Below, in pieces: positions 1 through 7,436 of a DNA stretch of 17,090 bases. Below the pieces are notes generated by a model. It saw only the letters and a list, made by a program, of their open reading frames with translations. It ran no database searches and was not told the DNA's origin. The DNA comes from JANQTF01 sp036835375. Lineage in GTDB: Bacteria; Bacteroidota; Bacteroidia; J057. Location of the stretch: assembly GCA_036835375.1 (NCBI GenBank), contig DAITMB010000110.1, positions 1 to 17,090 on the forward strand, written 5' to 3'. A program made the translations under genes and the position numbers. Position 1 is the stretch's first letter, and each line of letters starts with the position of its first letter.

Positions 1-726
1 TCTGTCCAATGGATCGTCGTTGAAATCACCCATGATCAGAAATCCTGCTTTGGGCTCTTCCTCGGCCCGCTCTTCCATCGCCAGGCGCGCGACCTTAGCT
101 GCCGCCATGCGCCTTGGTTCGCTTTCTGTTGCGCCGCCGTAGCGACTCGGCCAATGATTCACCAAGACTGAAATGGGGTCGCCCTGGATCGTGCCATCCA
201 CCCGCAGCACAAGACGTGACACATAGTCCGATTCCTCCGGAAAGTCCACTACGTATGCTTTATGCCCTGTGTAAGCAAACACTTTCGGATCATACATAAA
301 GGCAACGTCGATTCCCCGAGGATCCGGGCCTTCTTCCAGGATAAATTGGTACTGTCGAGATTTTAGATCGGTCATCTGCGACCAATCTTTGAGCGTTTGC
401 GCATTTTCCACCTCAGCCAAGCCCAAGAGATCCGGACCTTTGCCATTGTTCATACCCATGATGGCAAGGCTGAGGTTATCTAGTTTTTTGAGGTACTTAC
501 TAGGAGTCCAATCCAGCTCGCTGCCTGGCAAATATTCTGCATCATCTTTGCCGGGATCATCATCGGTATCGAAGAGGTTTTCTACATTGTAGAAGGCTGT
601 CCACACGGTAGATCCGGCAGGAAGGCGGGGGGGTTGATCTTTTTTGCCTTGCTGGGTGTACTTCTGGCAAGAACTCAACTGGCTGATCAAGCAGATCAGG
701 ATCAGACCTTGGGAAAAATGGCGCAT
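1..726 (-). CDS. Endonuclease/exonuclease/phosphatase family lipoprotein, truncated by the left edge
   Basis: This reading frame starts at the ATG at 726 and runs off the window, giving 242 residues with no stop. The N-terminus has a short hydrophobic stretch ending in L-S-S-C (Cys20), a good lipobox, so the product is probably a lipoprotein of the cell envelope. Visible family motifs are YNVENLFD (47-53 region), G-L-A-E-V-E-N (102-108, metal-binding Glu), R-G-I-D-V-A (138-142), N-H-W-P-S-R (190-195, catalytic His) and M-G-D-F-N-D (232-237, catalytic Asp/Asn). These are the standard signatures of the Mg-dependent EEP fold (DNase I, exonuclease III, phosphodiesterases). The substrate cannot be read from the sequence; a secreted nuclease or phosphodiesterase is likely. 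The C-terminus, with the final His motif, lies outside the window. A run of seven G at 627-633 (C on the coding strand) lies in the Pro-rich linker after the lipobox. Confidence 0.85.
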   Translation of the reverse strand, partial: MRHFSQGLILICLISQLSSCQKYTQQGKKDQPPRLPAGSTVWTAFYNVENLFDTDDDPGKDDAEYLPGSELDWTPSKYLKKLDNLSLAIMGMNNGKGPDLLGLAEVENAQTLKDWSQMTDLKSRQYQFILEEGPDPRGIDVAFMYDPKVFAYTGHKAYVVDFPEESDYVSRLVLRVDGTIQGDPISVLVNHWPSRYGGATESEPRRMAAAKVARLAMEERAEEEPKAGFLIMGDFNDDPLDR

Positions 727-1137
727 AGTTTTGCGGGGTGTATTATACGTTAAGCTTCTATGAAAAGCATGGCCGAGGAATTTCCTGGCGCAGACCATGA
801 TCAGTAAGGCTGGGAAATTACCAGAAATCTCGCCGTTGCACAAATGATCGTGCCCCTTGAGCGTGGCAGTCGAAGAGATTGATCCAATATCGCTCCAGCG
901 CCATTTGGGATCCACCGTCACACTTGCGGCGCATTGCCAGAATTCGCCTTCAGCCTTCCTCGCCCTGTCTTTCTTGCAATTCCTTTGCACGATGTCAACC
1001 CCACCGCACTGGTCCACGTAGCATTCCAACCAAGGCATCACGAGCTTCGTCCCTTGGTCACATCTGCTACGGGGTCGCTCATATTTATTTATGCAGCCTT
1101 TCGACCATGTAGATTCATTTCACTAATCCAACACTTC
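727..1137. other. Intergenic region between divergent genes
   Basis: This is 411 nt between the divergent EEP lipoprotein gene and the DUF697-like gene, and it should hold both promoters. I found no RNA gene, long repeat or convincing promoter box. The frame open from 934 into the downstream gene reads as unconserved-looking sequence up to the Met at 1138, so I treat it as noncoding. Confidence 0.4.
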
Positions 1138-1710
1138 ATGTCTCAAGAACCCCAAAGTATGTCCAAGGCACAAGCCGCAGAAGATATTATCCGCAAGCAC
1201 ACGGCCTATTCTATGGCTGGTAGCCTCATTCCGATTCCCGTACTGGACTTGGCTGCTGTTACGGCGATACAGCTCGATATGGTCAAGCAATTGGCCCACC
1301 TCTATGGCTCAGATTACAGCGAAGATTCGGGCAAAGCGTTGATTGCTGCGCTGACGGGAAATTTATTTGTCAGGATCGGCGCTTCCTTTGTCAAAGGCAT
1401 TCCCGGCATTGGATCCATCTTAGGTGGCATCACGTTGGTGGGCTTGTCGGCAGCAGCGACCTATGCGCTGGGCAACGTATTTTGGAAGCATGTGGGCGAT
1501 GGCGGTTCCTTGCTCGACATGAAACCAGAAGACTACAAAGAATTTTTCCGCGAGCGCTACGAAGAAGGAAAGCAGAAGGCGGAGGAATGGAAAAATGAGG
1601 CCCAATCCACTGCCAAGGACATTTATATCGATTTTACAGAAGAAATTCCGAAGGATGCGCCAGAGGAGAACAATGATCATCCTGAGCATCCATCTGAGCC
1701 AAAGGTTTAG
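1138..1710 (+). CDS. DUF697-like small membrane-associated protein
   Basis: The protein has 190 residues from the ATG at 1138. The frame is open from 934, but the upstream 68 residues do not look like protein. The start M-S-Q-E-P-Q-S-M-S-K leads into an amphipathic stretch A-A-E-D-I-I-R-K-H, then the hallmark G-S-L-I-P-I-P-V-L-D-L-A, then a helix ending L-A-H-L-Y-G. A Gly-rich hydrophobic segment follows (F-V-K-G-I-P-G-I-G-S-I-L-G-G) and continues into a second likely membrane span. This arrangement matches the DUF697 family (YcjF and GTPase-associated relatives), whose function is not well defined. The last 60 or so residues are highly charged (many E and K) and probably cytosolic. The gene stands alone with its own terminator. 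No GTPase partner is adjacent. Family assignment is by motif reading only. Confidence 0.7.
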   Translation: MSQEPQSMSKAQAAEDIIRKHTAYSMAGSLIPIPVLDLAAVTAIQLDMVKQLAHLYGSDYSEDSGKALIAALTGNLFVRIGASFVKGIPGIGSILGGITLVGLSAAATYALGNVFWKHVGDGGSLLDMKPEDYKEFFRERYEEGKQKAEEWKNEAQSTAKDIYIDFTEEIPKDAPEENNDHPEHPSEPKV

Positions 1711-1750
1711 AACATTTCGCTCATCTTTGACATGGTCGCTACCCTACAGT

Positions 1751-1786
1751 CGCAGCGGAGAGTATGGCTCTCTGCTGCGATTTTTT
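1751..1786 (+). terminator. Rho-independent terminator after the DUF697-like gene
   Basis: A 12-bp stem (CGCAGCGGAGAG pairing with CTCTCTGCTGCG, one G-T wobble) closes a 5-nt loop, TATGG. It is followed immediately by A and six T on the plus strand. It lies 40 nt after the stop at 1710. On the minus strand there is no T-run after the hairpin, so it should act mainly on the plus-strand gene, although it also separates that gene from the convergent amidase gene. Confidence 0.88.
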
Positions 1787-1800
1787 ATAAATAAATTAGA

Positions 1801-3267
1801 TCAACGGCGCACCATGAGAGGCTTTCTCAAGAAAGACTCGCCTACTTGTACTTCTACCACATAAATCCCTGCTGGCAAAGACTGGGTATTGATCTGAAAA
1901 CTGGTGCTTCCGGGAAAGTAGTGCTCGCTCTGTTGCACCACCGCGGCCCCTTGCACATTGACGATCCGAATGCTGCCTTCTTGCGACAGATCCTGTTCCC
2001 AAGTAAGTGTCAAATTGTCCGACGCGGGGTTGGGATACATCTCAAAACGCCGCAGTGACAATTCTTTCTCAATCGAACTGATGCCAAGACAAGCCTGAAG
2101 GAGAGCATGCACGTCATTGCGAACGCTGGGAAGCATGGGGTAGAAAGTATCCCCTGGACAGAGGGTGTTGCAACCATCGCGATGGCCGGAAATAACGAAA
2201 AGATTTTTGCTGGAAGATGCATGGAGCCCCATTCCAAGGGGTTGGAGGTTGGAAGCGCAGCTTTTCCATGCGAGCAGCTTTTTGAGACTTTCGAGCGCTT
2301 CTGGCGTGGGAGGTGCGTCTTGAAAATTTCCAAGGAGGCACACACCCATGGTGCCGCTGTTCGTGGCACAAAAGTGAGCCCCTCGCACCTCATCACCTCC
2401 GCCGCGGCCTTCATAAACGATTCCATTGGGATCAATGATCCAATTATAGCCGATATCGCACCATCCGTTGGTATTCACATGAAAGTTCCAGATTGAAAGG
2501 ACCGTCGCCGCCCAGTCACTGCTAAAATTTGGTCCGGCAGAATGATGGACGATCATGTGTGTTGTGGTCGTAAATTCTGGTGGGGCGCAGGAAGGGGTTT
2601 GTCCATCGGGGCAATTCCAGTCGAGACGATTCTCAAAGTTGGGCAAGGAGCATTTGCAAGAAGAAGGATTCCCTCCATCAATAATGGGGCCTGAAGGTTG
2701 CCCGATCGGTCCGATCGGCGGTGCAACAATTTCACCGGGGGAAAAGAAGTCCAGCTTCAGATTTCGCAACTTGACTGGCGTGACGAACTGGTTGGTATTG
2801 TTGAACACAACCATGTACTGGAAAAATGTAAAAACCGTGTCCACAAATAGGAGGTCACCTACGAATTTGTCCTTGATATGTGGTCCTTCGCTAAACCTTG
2901 AGATGACCTTCCAGCTATTCCAATTCGACCCATCAGCAGAAAATCGGACCTGCATATCAATGAGGGACGGATCGTAATTGAGAATATCCGCCGAAAATGC
3001 GAGGGTCAAAAAAGGAAAGGCTTGTGTGACGGGAATGGGTTGCGAAGAGGAGAGAAAAAAGCCCGGATCCCCTTGGCGAAATATGCTGATTCCGTCGGGG
3101 TTGCGCAGCAAATTATTTTGCATCTCAGCGGACTGATTTTCAGAAAAATCCACCACCAAGTTGGCTTTTTTAGATTTGCCATGAGTGGTAGTACTCACAA
3201 GCAACACGACCATAATAAGAAAAAGAGGTTTGGTCATGTGGGAAGTACGAGCAACGGTGAGATTCAT
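1801..3267 (-). CDS. Secreted PGRP-type N-acetylmuramoyl-L-alanine amidase with T9SS sorting tail
   Basis: The frame encodes 488 residues from the ATG at 3267. An alternative start at 3237 (MTKPLFLIMVV) puts a clean signal peptide at the very N-terminus and may be the true start. Residues about 36-175 form a beta-rich domain with V-R-F-S-A-D-G-S-N-W-N-S-W, a motif seen in front of bacterial PGRP domains. A Pro/Gly linker (178-202) follows. Residues about 232-395 are an amidase_2/PGRP domain that cuts the lactyl amide between MurNAc and L-Ala. Predicted Zn ligands are His241 (V-H-H-S-A-G), His362 (S-G-H-R-D-G) and Cys370 (L-C-P-G), with Tyr274 in G-Y-N-W-I-I, as in T7 lysozyme, so it should be active. 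Residues 408-488 are a Por-type tail (Y-P-N-P-A-S-D-N, L-P-A-G-I-Y-V-V-E), directing export through the type IX system. It is monocistronic and divergent from leuS. Confidence 0.9.
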   Translation of the reverse strand: MNLTVARTSHMTKPLFLIMVVLLVSTTTHGKSKKANLVVDFSENQSAEMQNNLLRNPDGISIFRQGDPGFFLSSSQPIPVTQAFPFLTLAFSADILNYDPSLIDMQVRFSADGSNWNSWKVISRFSEGPHIKDKFVGDLLFVDTVFTFFQYMVVFNNTNQFVTPVKLRNLKLDFFSPGEIVAPPIGPIGQPSGPIIDGGNPSSCKCSLPNFENRLDWNCPDGQTPSCAPPEFTTTTHMIVHHSAGPNFSSDWAATVLSIWNFHVNTNGWCDIGYNWIIDPNGIVYEGRGGGDEVRGAHFCATNSGTMGVCLLGNFQDAPPTPEALESLKKLLAWKSCASNLQPLGMGLHASSSKNLFVISGHRDGCNTLCPGDTFYPMLPSVRNDVHALLQACLGISSIEKELSLRRFEMYPNPASDNLTLTWEQDLSQEGSIRIVNVQGAAVVQQSEHYFPGSTSFQINTQSLPAGIYVVEVQVGESFLRKPLMVRR

Positions 3268-3449
3268 ATCACTTAAGCATTCATTTCAGACATAAGTTAC
3301 GCAAACTTTATGAAACATCGGGATTTTAGGTCTGAATCTGCAACGCTAGCGCTGAAGTTATGACTTGGATACAGTCGCTTATTCCTAGTAACTTGCGCTC
3401 ATATTCGGCAGAAAAACCTGCCGCCGCCTTATTCAGCACTTTCTTCTAC

Positions 3450-6224
3450 ATGGGTATCTACGACTTTCAGCAGATCGAAAAAAAATGGCAGCAATCGTGG
3501 AAAGCCAATCGCACCTTCGTGGCCGAGAAGCTCTCCGACAAGCCTAAATACTATGCCCTGGATATGTTTCCCTACCCTTCTGGGGCAGGTCTGCACGTGG
3601 GGCATCCGCTTGGTTATATTGCCACTGACATTGTGACCCGTTTCAAACGTGCCAAAGGCTACAATGTCCTTCATCCAATGGGCTTCGATTCCTTTGGATT
3701 GCCTGCGGAACAATACGCGATCGATACAGGCATTCACCCGGCTGAAACGACCCGAAAGAACATCGCTCGTTACTTAGAGCAACTGTCCAACCTCGGCTTT
3801 CACTACGACCCAGAAGCGACGCTTTCTACCAGCGATCCCTCGTACTTTCGATGGACGCAGTGGATTTTCCTCCAATTATTTGGGCATTGGTATGACAAAT
3901 CTCAAGAAAAAGCCCGGTCGATTGATTCCCTAATCGCCCACTTTGAAGCTCAAGGCAATGCAGGCCTGGAAGCCAGCTGTTCATGGAAAAAGCCATTTAC
4001 AGCAGAAGACTGGCGCGCCATGAGCCCCATAGAACAACACGATCGACTGATGCACTATCGCATCGCCTACCTTGACTTCGCAACGGTGAACTGGTGCCCC
4101 GCCCTCGGAACTGTGCTTGCGAATGAGGAGGTCAAAGACGGCAAGTCTGAGCGAGGCGGTCATCCTGTGGAGCGAAAAAAAATGAGGCAGTGGATGTTGC
4201 GGATCACCGCATATGCTGATCGAATGCTCACAGCTTTGGACACGCTCCAGTGGTCGGAATCCATGAAAGCCATGCAGACCCACTGGATTGGTCGCTCGGA
4301 AGGCGCGCATGTGGAATTTGGTGTTGCTGGTACCGCTGACACCCTAGAAGTCTTCACCACTCGTCCAGACACGCTGTTTGGTGTGACCTTCATGGTGGTC
4401 GCTCCTGAGCATCCCATTCTCGAAAAAATTACTACCCCATCGCAGCAGGCAGACGTGTCAGCCTATGTCGCTTGGGCCAAAAATCGTTCAGAAGTTGAGC
4501 GAATGGCGGACACCACCAAGACGGGGGTGTTCACGGGCGGGTTTGCCATCAATCCAGTCAACGGCGCGGAGATCCCCATCTGGATCTCTGACTATGTAGT
4601 GATTTCATATGGCACAGGCGCTATCATGGCGGTGCCTTCCGGAGACCAGCGCGATTGGGAATTTGCCCGCAAATTCGACCTTGACATTGTGCCTGTCACC
4701 GAAGGAGCTGACATCACTGTCGGTGCGCACGATGCCAAAGATGCCAGGATGATCAACTCTGGCTTTCTCAATGGCATGACGGGCTACGAGGCCATTCGAG
4801 CCATGATCCAGTGGCTCGAAGCGAAAGGCTTAGGACGAAAGGAGGTCACCTATCGGCAGCGTGATGTGATCTGGTCACGCCAGCGATACTGGGGCGAGCC
4901 TACCCCCATCGCTTATACACCCGAGGGAATCGCCGTGGCCATCCCTGATTCGGAACTTCCCCTTACTTTGCCAGAAATCGACGAATACAAGCCTTCGCCA
5001 GATGGCCTGCCTCCTTTGGCACGAGCCAAAGATTGGATTTCCCGCCCCGATGGAAGCACACGCGACCTGAATACCATGCCCGGACTTGCCGGATCCAGTT
5101 GGTATTTTCTGCGTTATGTTGATGCACACAATGACGACGTATTTGCTGATCGGAAGCGGTTGGAATACTGGTTGCCGGTGGACTTGTATGTCGGTGGAAC
5201 TGAACATGCGGTCGGCCACTTGATGTATTCTCGGTTTTGGACCAAATTCCTGTACGACATCGGCGAATGCCCGGTAGAAGAACCGTTTCTCAAGCTCGTC
5301 AACCAGGGCATGATACAGGGAACTTCGCAATTGATGTATCGCCACAAGGAAACCCAAGAGTTTGTTTCTGCTGATTTGGTCGATGACCCCGACCACTACG
5401 TCCAGATTCACGCCGACGTGAATTTGGTGCAGCACAATGTGCTCAACCTCTCAGGCTATCAAAAGTGGCGAACTCAGGACAATTCTTCCTTTCGCAGCAA
5501 TGCTCGGGGTGAGTTTCGGACCGTACCCATAGTCGAGAAGATGTCCAAGTCCAAATTTAACACGGTAGATCCAGATGAAATTTGCCGCGAATACGGCGCC
5601 GACACTTTGCGGCTTTACGAGATGTTTCTCGGCCCCATCGACATCGCAAAGCCCTGGAATACCGATGGGATCTCGGGTGTTCACAGCTTTCTCAAGCGCA
5701 CCTGGAACCTCTACACGGATTTTGACAACCATCTGCACCTAACACAAGAGGCGCCGAGTCCCGAGGAACTCAAGCTTCTCCACCAGTGCATCAAGCAGGT
5801 AGATGAGAGTATTGAGCGCTTGGCATTCAATACTTGTGTGCCAGCCTACATGATTGCGGTCAAGGAACTCGCGCGCTTAGACTGTCGCAAGCAGGCCATT
5901 TTGGAGCCACTTTTGATCACATTGGCACCTTTCGCGCCTCACCTTGCAGAGGAATTGTGGGAAATGATGGGCCATACTTCCAGCATTTTGGAGGCTGCCT
6001 TTCCTCAGTGGGAGGAGCAGTATTTGCTAGAGGAGGAAATCGAAATGCCCGTGCAGATCAATGGGAAAGTACGCGCCAAAATCACCGTCCCTGCGGAAGC
6101 CGATGCTGAGGCTGTGGAGCGCCTGGCACTCAACGATGAGCGGGTGCTCAAGTGGATCGATGGGCAGACCGTCCGAAAGGTGATCGTGGTCAAAGGGCGT
6201 CTGGTCAATGTGGTGGCGAATTGA
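3450..6224 (+). CDS. leuS: Leucyl-tRNA synthetase
   Basis: The product charges tRNA-Leu with leucine in the cytosol (class Ia aminoacyl-tRNA synthetase). From the ATG at 3450 it has 924 residues. The start MGIYDFQQIEKKWQ matches the usual LeuRS N-terminus. The in-frame ATG at 3360 would add 30 residues that look like nothing in the family, so I reject it. The HIGH box reads HVGH (49-52) in Y-P-S-G-A-G-L-H-V-G-H. The CP1 editing domain is present and intact (T-R-P-D-T-L-F-G, 304-311; Y-G-T-G-A-I-M-A-V-P). The KMSKS loop is exact at 697-701. The C-terminal part has the anticodon-binding helical domain and the final P-V-Q-I-N-G-K-V-R-A-K segment. The gene is apparently monocistronic. A 6-bp hairpin (CGGCAG/CTGCCG, 3406-3423) lies in its short leader, with no sign of a T-box. 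Confidence 0.97.
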   Translation: MGIYDFQQIEKKWQQSWKANRTFVAEKLSDKPKYYALDMFPYPSGAGLHVGHPLGYIATDIVTRFKRAKGYNVLHPMGFDSFGLPAEQYAIDTGIHPAETTRKNIARYLEQLSNLGFHYDPEATLSTSDPSYFRWTQWIFLQLFGHWYDKSQEKARSIDSLIAHFEAQGNAGLEASCSWKKPFTAEDWRAMSPIEQHDRLMHYRIAYLDFATVNWCPALGTVLANEEVKDGKSERGGHPVERKKMRQWMLRITAYADRMLTALDTLQWSESMKAMQTHWIGRSEGAHVEFGVAGTADTLEVFTTRPDTLFGVTFMVVAPEHPILEKITTPSQQADVSAYVAWAKNRSEVERMADTTKTGVFTGGFAINPVNGAEIPIWISDYVVISYGTGAIMAVPSGDQRDWEFARKFDLDIVPVTEGADITVGAHDAKDARMINSGFLNGMTGYEAIRAMIQWLEAKGLGRKEVTYRQRDVIWSRQRYWGEPTPIAYTPEGIAVAIPDSELPLTLPEIDEYKPSPDGLPPLARAKDWISRPDGSTRDLNTMPGLAGSSWYFLRYVDAHNDDVFADRKRLEYWLPVDLYVGGTEHAVGHLMYSRFWTKFLYDIGECPVEEPFLKLVNQGMIQGTSQLMYRHKETQEFVSADLVDDPDHYVQIHADVNLVQHNVLNLSGYQKWRTQDNSSFRSNARGEFRTVPIVEKMSKSKFNTVDPDEICREYGADTLRLYEMFLGPIDIAKPWNTDGISGVHSFLKRTWNLYTDFDNHLHLTQEAPSPEELKLLHQCIKQVDESIERLAFNTCVPAYMIAVKELARLDCRKQAILEPLLITLAPFAPHLAEELWEMMGHTSSILEAAFPQWEEQYLLEEEIEMPVQINGKVRAKITVPAEADAEAVERLALNDERVLKWIDGQTVRKVIVVKGRLVNVVAN

Positions 6225-6375
6225 TCCGATGCACATCAAACAAGAGGGCCAAGGAGATCCACGCACTTCATTTCATGCAGTGATCTAATCTTGAGCAGGA
6301 CTCCTGATAATTCTGTATGTGTGCTGGGCAGCTGTAAAAAAGCCTTACTTTGATGGAATTTGCCAAGAATTTGTT

Positions 6376-6408
6376 TTTGACTGGTGCATTTTAACAATTA
6401 TTTTTTTG
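6376..6408 (+). promoter_or_regulatory. Candidate Bacteroidota-type promoter for the HEPN-like gene
   Basis: TTTG at 6376-6379 is followed after 21 nt by TTTTTTTG at 6401-6408. The Bacteroidota consensus is TTTG, 19-21 nt, TAnnTTTG, so the -7 box matches at 7 of 8 positions with correct spacing. A start of transcription near 6415 would place the 12-bp inverted repeat at 6426-6463 in the first bases of the transcript. The region is A/T-rich, so a chance match is possible. Confidence 0.4.
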
Positions 6409-6425
6409 ATAGATTGATTCACGAA

Positions 6426-6463
6426 CCAACCGTAACGTAGTCCCCTTATTGCGTTACGGTTGG
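6426..6463. repeat. Perfect 12-bp inverted repeat upstream of the HEPN-like gene
   Basis: The arms CCAACCGTAACG (6426-6437) and CGTTACGGTTGG (6452-6463) are exact reverse complements separated by 14 nt. The right arm ends 42 nt before the ATG at 6506. There is no T-run after it on the plus strand, so it is not an ordinary terminator for leuS. It could be an operator or a stable hairpin in the 5' leader of the downstream gene. Confidence 0.75.
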
Positions 6464-6505
6464 CATTGCCTTTTCATATCATCCAAATTAAGCCTTCCCT
6501 CCATC

Positions 6506-7420
6506 ATGCAGTTGCAGCCTCTCTACTTCCAGAGTATCATGGAAAGAGACCTCTTTTATTATGATCCTCAGCTAGCCAACGAGGGTGACAACGCCGTTTT
6601 AGATTATATCGCATTTTGCGACAACCTGGGGCTTTCCTATCTCCCCTCTCTGGACCGGCGACCGTCATACTTCGAGCTCATCGATGGAAAGTTTGAAGGG
6701 CCACTTAGCATCACGTCGGATGTTTCAGTCAATATTCACGACGCGATTTTTTCACCAGCTGCACTAGAAAAATTCAGAAAGAGCCCTCACAACGTCCTCT
6801 TTGTGATGGATGGCCTACGAATCGAAGGGGTCGTGCATCTGTGCGATTACAACAAGACGCCAGTGCTGATGTACTACTACGCGTACCTGTTGGACTTTGA
6901 AAAAAAGTTACGCGAACTCCTCGTCCTTAAAGGATTTACCAATGAGGACATGATCGAATTTTACAAGAGTAGTGTCAAGCGCTTCGACGGGCCGCTGCAA
7001 GCCCATTATCAGGAGCAATTGAAGAAGACCCAGCGCGAAAAGCACCTCAAGTGGCTCGAAACCCTGGGGAGCTTTCAATCTTTTCCCATTGCAGATCTGC
7101 TGTGGTTTGTGCGCTACCTCAACTTGGTCACGATTGAGCGTGAGGAGATTGATGAGCTTAGGGAGCTGCGCAACACGGTGATGCACGGTCAGGACGCGGT
7201 CTATACCGACGGCATGATTTTCTCGATCGAAAGCTTGGAGCGCCATTTTAGTCGAATCGACCTTTTCCGCAAAAAATACGGCAAGCTACTCACGGCTTTG
7301 GACCGGGCCACCCTCAATGACCGAAGAGAGAAAAACAAAGCCAAGTGGAAAGTTCTCTCGACATTTACTAACCCCTTCATTGAGCGGAGTCGCATCATGT
7401 GGCACTACCTCGAAGACTGA
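6506..7420 (+). CDS. Uncharacterised protein with CBS-like segment and HEPN-type C-terminal region
   Basis: The protein has 304 residues from the ATG at 6506. The frame is open from 6449, but that start lies inside the inverted repeat; the ATG at 6539 is a second possibility. It has no signal peptide and no clear membrane span, so it is probably cytosolic. Residues about 65-117 (D-A-I-F-S-P-A-A-L-E-K-F, then V-L-F-V-M-D-G-L-R-I-E-G-V-V-H-L) resemble one CBS motif, a fold that often binds adenosyl ligands. From about 120 the protein reads as all helical: a first helix with L-L-D-F-E-K-K-L-R-E-L-L, a charged middle, then E-L-R-E-L-R-N-T-V-M-H-G (219-228). Here Arg222, Asn223 and His227 fit the R-N/D-x(3-5)-H motif of HEPN RNases. 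A basic C-terminal helix region follows. Known HEPN proteins act in toxin-antitoxin, abortive infection and RNA processing. Both domain calls are inferences from motif reading. The gene is convergent with purA (16 nt apart) and has no obvious partner gene. Confidence 0.8.
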   Translation: MQLQPLYFQSIMERDLFYYDPQLANEGDNAVLDYIAFCDNLGLSYLPSLDRRPSYFELIDGKFEGPLSITSDVSVNIHDAIFSPAALEKFRKSPHNVLFVMDGLRIEGVVHLCDYNKTPVLMYYYAYLLDFEKKLRELLVLKGFTNEDMIEFYKSSVKRFDGPLQAHYQEQLKKTQREKHLKWLETLGSFQSFPIADLLWFVRYLNLVTIEREEIDELRELRNTVMHGQDAVYTDGMIFSIESLERHFSRIDLFRKKYGKLLTALDRATLNDRREKNKAKWKVLSTFTNPFIERSRIMWHYLED

Positions 7421-7436
7421 GCGAACTTCGTAAGCA

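Noticed and set aside
934..1137. N-terminal extension of the DUF697-like gene from an ATG at 934
   Set aside because: The 68 extra residues look like translated noncoding sequence, and the family-like sequence begins after the Met at 1138.
3406..3423. Hairpin CGGCAG/CTGCCG in the leuS leader as a T-box or attenuator
   Set aside because: The stem is only 6 bp, with no T-box sequence and no T-run.
3360..3449. 30-residue extension of leuS, or a leucine leader peptide
   Set aside because: It is in frame but resembles no LeuRS N-terminus. It is not rich in consecutive leucines, and the standard N-terminus begins at 3450.
4875..5435. 186-residue open frame antisense to leuS
   Set aside because: It is a shadow of the conserved leuS coding sequence and has no recognisable domain.
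6449..6505. Start of the HEPN-like gene at 6449
   Set aside because: This start lies inside the inverted repeat and adds 19 residues of poor quality; the ATG at 6506 is better placed.
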